Shown here piece after piece: positions 1-4,459 of a stretch of 7,423 nt of DNA. The first letter of the stretch is position 1. Each line of letters opens with the position of its first letter. The translations under genes were made by a program, and so were the position numbers. The notes beneath the pieces were generated by a model. The model saw nothing but the letters and a program-made list of their open reading frames with translations. It made no database searches and was not told where the DNA came from. The stretch is from Microcaldota archaeon (GTDB taxonomy: Archaea; Micrarchaeota; Micrarchaeia; Micrarchaeales; Micrarchaeaceae). The stretch is from NCBI GenBank assembly GCA_021793035.1, contig JAJYTM010000032.1, forward strand, positions 1-7,423, read 5' to 3'.

Positions 1-2
1 GC

Positions 3-80
3 GCAGAGGAGCTGGGCAAGGAGCTGGAGGTGAACAAGGCAGAAGCTCCGATAGAATTCCCCAATGCAGGGAGGTTCTAG
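3..80 (+). CDS. C-terminal end of an unidentified protein (partial, runs off left edge)
   Basis: Frame 3 of the plus strand is open from the window edge to a TAG at 78-80 and gives 25 residues. It begins Ala-Glu-Glu-Leu-Gly-Lys-Glu-Leu-Glu and ends Phe-Pro-Asn-Ala-Gly-Arg-Phe. The acidic, helix-like start and the use of CTG, AAG and GAG codons resemble the kae1/bud32 side of the window, which supports real coding. The gene is convergent with bud32 and the two stop codons overlap inside the four bases CTAG at 77-80, a compact arrangement. Too little remains to name the product, and I do not recognise the tail. A chance open frame of 25 codons is possible. Confidence 0.45.
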   Translation, partial: AEELGKELEVNKAEAPIEFPNAGRF

Positions 81-682
81 GCGCGCTCGTTATATCTCCC
101 CCTTTTCTCTATCTCGGACAGACGCGCTAGTATGGCTTTTGATGCGCTAGCTTTACTTGAATAGCTTTCAACGAAATATGCATAGCTTTTACAGTCTATT
201 GACCGCTTCATCAGAAGCAAGTCAAAAGCTTTTTCTTCGATGGAATCCGATATGGAGGAAAGGCCGAAGTCTATCACCCACGGTTCGCCTTTCGCATCTA
301 TGAGTATATTTGCGGGAGTAAAGTCCCCATGCGCAATGCCGGCGTTATGGAGCATGCCTAGGTATTTGCCGACCTTTGACATGAGCCTATTACCGATGCT
401 CTTTCCTTGCTGCATGAGGGAACTCATCCGTGTGCCTTCAATATACGTAGTATACAGCTGGTAGCGCTTCACGAGAAGGACGTTTGGCACTCTCACGCCT
501 ATAGAATCCGCAATGTATGTAGTCTTAGCCTCGCTCTTGGTCCTTGCTGCCCTTATGTTCTCGTCGAGCTCCCTTATCCTGTACGCCTTTGGTTTCCTGT
601 CCTTGAGTATTGCGTCTATGTCAAATATCCTGGTGCGGTACACTTCCGCCTCAGCGCCTTTCGCTATGAGCCTAATTGCCAT
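77..682 (-). CDS. bud32: Bud32 (PRPK-type) atypical serine/threonine kinase, KEOPS subunit
   Basis: Bud32 is the small kinase/ATPase of the cytoplasmic KEOPS complex. It works with Kae1 to install threonylcarbamoyladenosine (t6A) at position 37 of ANN-decoding tRNAs. The 201 residues match the family's usual compact size. Visible motifs in order are a glycine-loop equivalent GAEAEVY (residues 9-15), the family signature around K27 (KDRKPKAYR), the catalytic HGD at 118-120 with N125, DFG at 138-140, and a basic tail with RGR near residue 195. The ATG at 680-682 lies 4 bases after the kae1 stop, and a GGTGA ribosome binding site overlaps that stop, so the start is well supported and translation is probably coupled. 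In many euryarchaea Kae1 and Bud32 are one fused protein; here they are separate neighbours. I see no damaged motif. The identification is firm. Confidence 0.96.
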   Translation of the reverse strand: MAIRLIAKGAEAEVYRTRIFDIDAILKDRKPKAYRIRELDENIRAARTKSEAKTTYIADSIGVRVPNVLLVKRYQLYTTYIEGTRMSSLMQQGKSIGNRLMSKVGKYLGMLHNAGIAHGDFTPANILIDAKGEPWVIDFGLSSISDSIEEKAFDLLLMKRSIDCKSYAYFVESYSSKASASKAILARLSEIEKRGRYNERA

Positions 683-686
683 CTAT

Positions 687-691
687 TCACC
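687..691 (-). promoter_or_regulatory. Shine-Dalgarno site for bud32, embedded in the kae1 stop codon
   Basis: On the minus strand GGTGA lies four bases before the bud32 ATG, and its last three bases are the TGA stop of kae1. Ribosomes ending kae1 therefore sit on the bud32 start signal. This supports the chosen bud32 start and a shared transcript. Confidence 0.7.
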
Positions 692-1667
692 ACGTTATCT
701 CAACAGCGTCAGCCCTGTAATCCTGCCTGACTCCGCAAGCTTCAATGCTGCAACTGCGCTTCCCCGATCTGAACATCTTTTCCGCAACAAGCGCTATCAT
801 CGCCCCGTTGTCCGCGTTGTACTGGTCGGGTGCAAAGCCGAACTTGGCGCCATGCGAATCCGCCACGGACCGGAGCATCTCCTTCAGCCTCTGGCTCTGC
901 GCCACTCCGCCGCATACGAGCAGCGATCTCTTGCCGAGAAGGGCGAGCGCCCTTTCCGTTGCCTCGCAAAGCATGGAAAATGCGGTTTCTTGGAGGGAGA
1001 ATGCCACATCACTTGCACTGTTGCCCTTTAGCATGCCGATGGCTTTTGTCTGCAATCCGGTGAATGCAAAATCCATCCCCTTCACGGTATAGGGCATAGG
1101 TACGTAACGCCCTCCGATGGCAAGCTTGGCGACGCTAGACCCCCATGCAGGCTTCAGCCCTGCTGCCCTCGCGAAGTTGTCTAGCATGTTGCCTACCCCT
1201 ATGTCGAACGTCTCCCCATATACACGGTAGTGCTTGAATGGTTCATCGGTAATCCCCAATATCTGCGAATTGCCGCCGCTCACATACAGGGCCAACGGAT
1301 CGCTGAATTTGTTAAGGTGCTTTGCTATTTCTATGTGCGCTACTGCATGGTTCACTGGGTATATCTTAAGGCGGTACTTTGATGCAAGGGTCTTTGCTGT
1401 TATGTTGCCTACGCTCAGGCACGGCCCTATGCCAGGGCCCATAGTATACCCTATTGCTTCTATATTGTCTATGCCGATGCCTGCAGTGGCAAATGCCTCT
1501 AGCAGAAGCTTTTTGACGCCCTTGACGTGGAAATCCGCTACGCGCATGGGTATCATGCCCTTGTCTGATATAGGATACATGCGCTTGACGTTGGCAAGGA
1601 TTTTCCCATTCTCGATTATGCCTATGCCAAGGGTATGCGCGCTGCTCTCTATGCCTATAACTGCCAT
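687..1667 (-). CDS. kae1: Kae1/TsaD/OSGEP family tRNA threonylcarbamoyltransferase
   Basis: Kae1 is the catalytic KEOPS subunit. It transfers the threonylcarbamoyl group from threonylcarbamoyl-AMP to A37 of tRNA. The 326 residues fit the archaeal length. The ASKHA-fold signatures are plain: IESSAHT at 6-12, the metal-binding NHAVAHIE with H107 and H111, SGGNSQ at 130-135, the GETFDIGVGNMLDNFARAAG block at 151-170, FAFTGLQ at 200-206, a CGGVAQ nucleotide motif at 252-257, and NADNGAMIA at 284-292 with the third metal ligand D286. The ATG at 1665-1667 has GGTG five bases upstream and a TATA box at a suitable distance. It is the first gene of a two-gene unit with bud32. If the insertion model for 2036-7050 is right, this gene once followed aIF1 directly. 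Composition is visibly more GC-rich than the radical SAM and kinase genes. Confidence 0.97.
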   Translation of the reverse strand: MAVIGIESSAHTLGIGIIENGKILANVKRMYPISDKGMIPMRVADFHVKGVKKLLLEAFATAGIGIDNIEAIGYTMGPGIGPCLSVGNITAKTLASKYRLKIYPVNHAVAHIEIAKHLNKFSDPLALYVSGGNSQILGITDEPFKHYRVYGETFDIGVGNMLDNFARAAGLKPAWGSSVAKLAIGGRYVPMPYTVKGMDFAFTGLQTKAIGMLKGNSASDVAFSLQETAFSMLCEATERALALLGKRSLLVCGGVAQSQRLKEMLRSVADSHGAKFGFAPDQYNADNGAMIALVAEKMFRSGKRSCSIEACGVRQDYRADAVEITW

Positions 1668-1702
1668 AGCTGCACCGGCTCTGCATTTATTTGGTAGGAA
1701 AA

Positions 1703-1714
1703 GGTTATATAGAA
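1703..1714 (-). promoter_or_regulatory. TATA box, likely kae1-bud32 promoter
   Basis: The minus strand reads TTCTATATAACC here. An archaeal start of transcription about 25 bases downstream would fall near 1680, giving kae1 a leader of roughly a dozen bases that still contains its GGTG ribosome binding site. A second TATA-like stretch (CCTATAAAGTTT, minus strand) at 1753-1764 could serve as an alternative upstream promoter. Confidence 0.5.
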
Positions 1715-1840
1715 GATTGGCCTATTGAGGCCGTGAACCTGGCTCATCATGCAAACTTTATAGGCATCGCGTATATGGATAGGCAATGCTGGAAAATGCT
1801 GCTTTATTGTGCTTGGGGATAGGCATATTGAGGATTTGCA
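1715..1840. other. Non-coding spacer between kae1 promoter and aIF1 remnant
   Basis: I see no gene here. It holds a five-base-pair hairpin (GGCCT, loop ATTG, AGGCC at 1719-1732) and the second minus-strand TATA-like element at 1753-1764. An ATGATGA on the minus strand near 1746-1752 resembles a box C, but no box D (CTGA) follows, so a C/D guide RNA is not supported. Confidence 0.4.
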
Positions 1841-2041
1841 GATGCCAGTATTTAGCAGTACTTGCGCCTGATGGATGTTTCACTGCAGGTCTATGTTGTC
1901 CTCCTTGAAGCCCATCCTTACCAGGGCGCTCTTGACCTCGTTGACGTGCCTGCCCTGCAGCTCTATTGTGCTGTCCTTGTATGTGCCTCCGCAAGCTAGC
2001 ATCTTCTTGAGGTTCTTGGTAGCTTCCTCTATCTGATCTGA
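1841..2041. repeat. Left copy of a 201-base direct repeat (aIF1 3' end plus downstream flank)
   Basis: This block aligns without gaps to 6939-7139, offset 5,098 bases, in the same orientation. I count 8 mismatches in the 162 coding bases (1880-2041) and about 10 in the 39 bases beyond the stop, roughly 91% identity overall. Bases 1953-2035 are identical to 7051-7133 over 83 bases. Similarity disappears to the left of about 1838 and to the right of 2041. Confidence 0.93.
1880..2041 (-). pseudogene. Stranded 3' fragment of the translation initiation factor aIF1 gene
   Basis: The minus strand encodes the last 53 residues of aIF1, equivalent to S49-Q101 of the intact gene at 6978-7283, ending in the same DNIDL-Gln and TGA. 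The first 48 codons, including the zinc finger, are absent. The frame continues upstream for only three unrelated codons before a TAA (2051-2053), and no start codon or promoter serves it. It differs from the intact copy at four residues, all conservative: R79 for K, V81 for I, S86 for N and R90 for K. The reading frame is uninterrupted, so the break is either recent or the fragment is conserved as DNA rather than protein. The substitutions make this copy more GC-rich, like the neighbouring kae1. This suggests it is the original 3' end, displaced from its gene by the insertion of 2036-7050. It is unlikely to be expressed as protein. Confidence 0.9.
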
Positions 2042-2128
2042 TTCTAGAAGTTATCGCAAGAAAAGATTTTATAAGTGGATGGATAAGAACGCAATAAAGT
2101 ATTGGAAAGCAACGTAGACTCGGCCCTG

Positions 2129-2156
2129 CCCATAATATGGGGTTTGACGTTGTCAA
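2129..2156. promoter_or_regulatory. Two inverted repeats upstream of the peptide-gene TATA box (possible operator)
   Basis: CCCATA-A-TATGGG (2129-2141) and TTGAC-GTT-GTCAA (2144-2156) are perfect inverted repeats lying back to back. They end about ten bases before the TATA box at 2167-2176. This is a plausible position for a dimeric DNA-binding regulator. No regulator gene is in the window, and short palindromes occur by chance, so function is inferred from position only. Confidence 0.35.
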
Positions 2157-2166
2157 TAGTAATCAA

Positions 2167-2176
2167 TAAATATTTA
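2167..2176 (+). promoter_or_regulatory. TATA box for the precursor peptide-radical SAM-kinase unit
   Basis: TAAATATTTA is the best archaeal TATA match in this spacer. Transcription about 25 bases downstream of its centre would begin near 2196-2200, only a few bases before the ATG at 2203. The peptide gene would then be leaderless or nearly so. Confidence 0.55.
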
Positions 2177-2202
2177 ACCTGCATTTGAGGGTAATGATTA
2201 TT

Positions 2203-2322
2203 ATGGACAACTTTGAGAAGAAGGTGGAGAATACAGACTCGGAGAAATTTAGCGTGAAGGTTTCTAGGAAGAAGTATAAGAAACTGAGTGCCAGCGAAGT
2301 GCCTGGTGCACCTTACAGCTAA
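2203..2322 (+). CDS. Small basic peptide, candidate RiPP precursor for the adjacent radical SAM protein
   Basis: This 39-codon frame begins at ATG 2203 and stops at TAA 2320-2322. The N-terminal two thirds are highly charged and Lys/Glu-rich (MDNFEKK at 1-7, a basic SRKKYKK at 21-27). The last twelve residues change character to small, Pro/Ser-rich residues ending E32-V-P-G-A-P-Y-S39. There are no Cys or Trp residues. A charged leader followed by a distinct short C-terminal core is the usual layout of a ribosomally made, modified peptide. It sits 13 bases before a radical SAM/SPASM gene on the same strand, behind a TATA box, like the precursors of PQQ and mycofactocin. E32 and Y38 are possible modification sites by analogy with the Glu-Tyr crosslink of PqqA, though the spacing differs (x5 against x3). 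An in-frame ATG at 2194 would add three residues. I do not recognise its family, and a non-substrate small protein cannot be excluded. Confidence 0.62.
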   Translation: MDNFEKKVENTDSEKFSVKVSRKKYKKLSASEVPGAPYS

Positions 2323-2324
2323 AA

Positions 2325-2328
2325 AGGT
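2325..2328 (+). promoter_or_regulatory. Shine-Dalgarno site fixing the radical SAM start at ATG 2336
   Basis: AGGT lies in AAAAAGGTTGAG immediately after the peptide stop and seven bases before ATG 2336. It favours this ATG over the in-frame GTG at 2288, which lies inside the peptide gene and would add 16 residues with no family similarity. Confidence 0.6.
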
Positions 2329-2335
2329 TGAGATT

Positions 2336-3403
2336 ATGCCTACTGATTTGGATGATGTTAGCGAAGCTTCTGTACTAACGTTGATTTGGCATATAACAAA
2401 AAGATGCAATTTGCTATGTAAATATTGCTCTACAAATAGTTCAATTAAAGCGGACTATGGCCCGTCCCATGCGGAAGCGAAACGCATAGTTGATATGATA
2501 AATAGATCTGAAGTAGCGTATGTTTCGTTGATAGGAGGCGAACCATTAATTCGTGAAGATATAATTGACATAATAATGCAGATGAAGGATGGAATTGCAA
2601 TCAGCATAGATACAAATGGAATATTGCTACAGGAAAAACTAAAGAGAGAGGTATACAATAAGATAGATCATGTGAATATTAGTGTGGATGGCCCGTCATC
2701 TATACATAATTCAATGAGGGGAGGCTACGCTAAAGTAATAGAGAATATGAAATGGGCCGTAAAAAATGGGATACGGGTTGGGAGCACAATAACCATATCT
2801 GAATATAACATAGATTACTTAGAACAGACAGTACGAGAACTGGCTTCTATAGGTGTTCAAACCATAGGTTTTAACAGAATTCGCGGACTGGGGAGGAATC
2901 TCAAGGATATGTACTCACTCGGGGATGACCAAGGTACTCTAGAAAAGGTAAAGGAGAATGCAAAACTAGCAAAATCCCTCGGCGTTAATAAAACCATAAT
3001 AAATGGATGGTATGACTATGAAGAAGAAGACGCTCCATCGGATCTGGAGGATGCTAAACTTTCATGTTATTGTGGCATGTACCGCGCTAGTTTAAGATGG
3101 GATGGCAGCCTGTTGCCTTGCAACTTTTTGGTATATGACAATATTTATGAAAAGGTAATTAAGGCATACCGAGTGCCTAAAGTATCTGAGTTTAATGATA
3201 TTGATGAGGTTTTAGAAACAGACCTATTCACGGACTTTAGGAAAGCTACAACTGAAACACTACCTGAAGGATGCGATGGTTGCGTTGCCCTAAAATTCTG
3301 TAGCAGGGGCTGCAGAGGGGAAAGTTTTGCCGCTGGCTTGGGCTTGGATGGTCCAAATGTGCATTGTAATAGGTCGCTGCAGAAAGTAAATGCCATAGCA
3401 TGA
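2336..3403 (+). CDS. Radical SAM/SPASM domain protein, probable peptide maturase
   Basis: Counting from ATG 2336 (355 residues), the radical SAM cluster motif C24-x3-C28-x2-C31 lies in ITKRCNLLCKYC. It is followed by the SAM-binding GGEP at 67-70 and ISVDG at 115-119. The C-terminus holds a complete SPASM pattern for two auxiliary [4Fe-4S] clusters: C246-x10-G-x4-C262, then C313-x2-C316-x5-C322-x3-C326, then C344. SPASM proteins include the RiPP maturases PqqE and MftC and the sulfatase-maturing enzymes, as well as haem-pathway enzymes (AhbC, AhbD, NirJ). The 13-base gap to a 39-residue peptide gene argues for a peptide substrate; no haem gene is nearby. The enzyme would act in the cytoplasm on the peptide's core. 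Base composition is AT-rich compared with kae1. The fold is certain, the substrate inferred. Confidence 0.9.
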   Translation: MPTDLDDVSEASVLTLIWHITKRCNLLCKYCSTNSSIKADYGPSHAEAKRIVDMINRSEVAYVSLIGGEPLIREDIIDIIMQMKDGIAISIDTNGILLQEKLKREVYNKIDHVNISVDGPSSIHNSMRGGYAKVIENMKWAVKNGIRVGSTITISEYNIDYLEQTVRELASIGVQTIGFNRIRGLGRNLKDMYSLGDDQGTLEKVKENAKLAKSLGVNKTIINGWYDYEEEDAPSDLEDAKLSCYCGMYRASLRWDGSLLPCNFLVYDNIYEKVIKAYRVPKVSEFNDIDEVLETDLFTDFRKATTETLPEGCDGCVALKFCSRGCRGESFAAGLGLDGPNVHCNRSLQKVNAIA

Positions 3404-3407
3404 TATC

Positions 3408-4388
3408 ATGCATCTCTCGGAAGATATGACTATGTATGCGGGCCGGAGATGGAACGAAAATGCAGTATTAAGATTACTAGAAACATGCGGCTTCAAAAAT
3501 GGAAGCGTATACGTGTATAGAAAAGCTTGGCAAGGTAAGTACAATATACTTTATAGATTAAAAATTGTGAATTCAAATGAACGCATCGTTCTCCGAATTC
3601 CAAAAGAAAAAAGCGTTTCCAATCGCATAATAGATTCGGAGGTGCTGCGTAAAAGAGTAGCAAGGGAGTTAGGAGATTTAATACCAAAATACCAATACTA
3701 TAAAGAGGGATCGGTCATAGCGCCAAATGGATTTATGCTATATCCTGAGATGCAAGGCATACGACTATCTGCGGTGTCTTTAAAGAGTAATCATACTGCG
3801 CTTTACAATGAAATTATGAAGGCTTTGGCAAAAATCCATGAAATCAAGATAAATTATGAGTCTCCAAATCTATTTCTACACTATAGTAAAATATTGCATG
3901 ACAGGGTAGTAGATTATAGGCATAGATACAATAGATTTGCAAAAATTATTGGACGTCTGCCTACAGGGACCTCAAAATTGCTATCTGATTATTGGAAATT
4001 ATTAATAGACCAAGTATCAGAACCCAGCAAGGATTTCTCAATCTTGCATGGAGATATGTATTTTAATAACATTTTAGTAACTAAAGCAGGAGGGCTTGCA
4101 GGAATAATTGATTGGGACAACCTCTCCATAGGTGATCCGGCGATTGATTTATGTTGGCTGTTTAATGTTTGTGATGCCGCTAATGCAAAGTCATTTCTTA
4201 AACCGTATTTTGAGTATCGTGGTATCCATAGCAGGGAGGAAACAGAAGGATTCATAGAAAGGGTGTCGTTTTATGCCGCCCTTGGACGTTTCTATGAGAT
4301 GGAGTATGGAATTCAAGTTCACGACAAGCAATATTTTGATGCTGCGCTTGATAGGCTACAGGATTACCTCAGATCAACTATCAGATAA
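3408..4388 (+). CDS. APH/choline-kinase-like phosphotransferase
   Basis: The 326-residue protein has the aminoglycoside phosphotransferase-type kinase fold. It shows VLRIPK at 61-66 as the nucleotide-binding strand (R63 where many kinases have Lys), LHGDMYFNNIL at 213-223 with catalytic D216 and N221, and the metal-binding IIDWDN at 233-238, followed by GDPAIDL at 242-248. The family phosphorylates small molecules such as aminoglycosides, choline, thiamine or homoserine, and sometimes other hydroxyl substrates. ATG 3408 lies four bases after the radical SAM stop, so the genes are very likely co-transcribed. No good ribosome site precedes it, and in-frame ATGs at 3426 and 3432, the latter preceded by GGAAG, are alternative starts. 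In this setting it may phosphorylate the peptide product, its intermediate, or a substrate linked to export or immunity. That is inference; the family assignment is solid. Confidence 0.88.
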   Translation: MHLSEDMTMYAGRRWNENAVLRLLETCGFKNGSVYVYRKAWQGKYNILYRLKIVNSNERIVLRIPKEKSVSNRIIDSEVLRKRVARELGDLIPKYQYYKEGSVIAPNGFMLYPEMQGIRLSAVSLKSNHTALYNEIMKALAKIHEIKINYESPNLFLHYSKILHDRVVDYRHRYNRFAKIIGRLPTGTSKLLSDYWKLLIDQVSEPSKDFSILHGDMYFNNILVTKAGGLAGIIDWDNLSIGDPAIDLCWLFNVCDAANAKSFLKPYFEYRGIHSREETEGFIERVSFYAALGRFYEMEYGIQVHDKQYFDAALDRLQDYLRSTIR

Positions 4389-4398
4389 TTATAAATAT
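4389..4398 (+). promoter_or_regulatory. TATA box for valS
   Basis: TTATAAATAT begins directly after the kinase stop. A start of transcription about 25 bases downstream falls near 4420, giving a leader of about 40 bases to ATG 4460. The same 71-base gap contains TCTTATTTT (4412-4420), which could help end the upstream transcript. The valS gene may thus be transcribed separately from the peptide unit. Confidence 0.55.
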
Positions 4399-4459
4399 AT
4401 TGTTGTAAGAGTCTTATTTTAGCTTGCCTTCTGTCTATATATCAGGTATTAGTGAAACT

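Noticed and set aside
513..1031. 172-codon plus-strand open frame opposite bud32 and kae1
   Set aside because: It spans two motif-verified minus-strand genes and has no recognisable domain or ribosome site.
1719..1752. Box C/D guide RNA on the minus strand
   Set aside because: An ATGATGA box C-like sequence exists but no box D or box C'/D' pair follows, and it lies between a TATA-like box and its expected transcript start.
1758..2156. 132-codon minus-strand open frame across the aIF1 remnant
   Set aside because: It reads the aIF1 fragment in the wrong frame; the same out-of-frame peptide appears at 6844-7092 against intact aIF1. The true frame gives the recognisable aIF1 C-terminus.
2288..2335. 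GTG start for the radical SAM protein, overlapping the peptide gene
   Set aside because: The extra 16 residues lie within the peptide gene in another frame and have no family similarity; ATG 2336 has a properly spaced AGGT.
2336..3403. Haem-pathway enzyme (AhbC/AhbD/NirJ) as the identity of the radical SAM protein
   Set aside because: These share the SPASM layout, so it remains possible, but no haem biosynthesis gene is nearby and the closely spaced peptide gene favours a peptide substrate.
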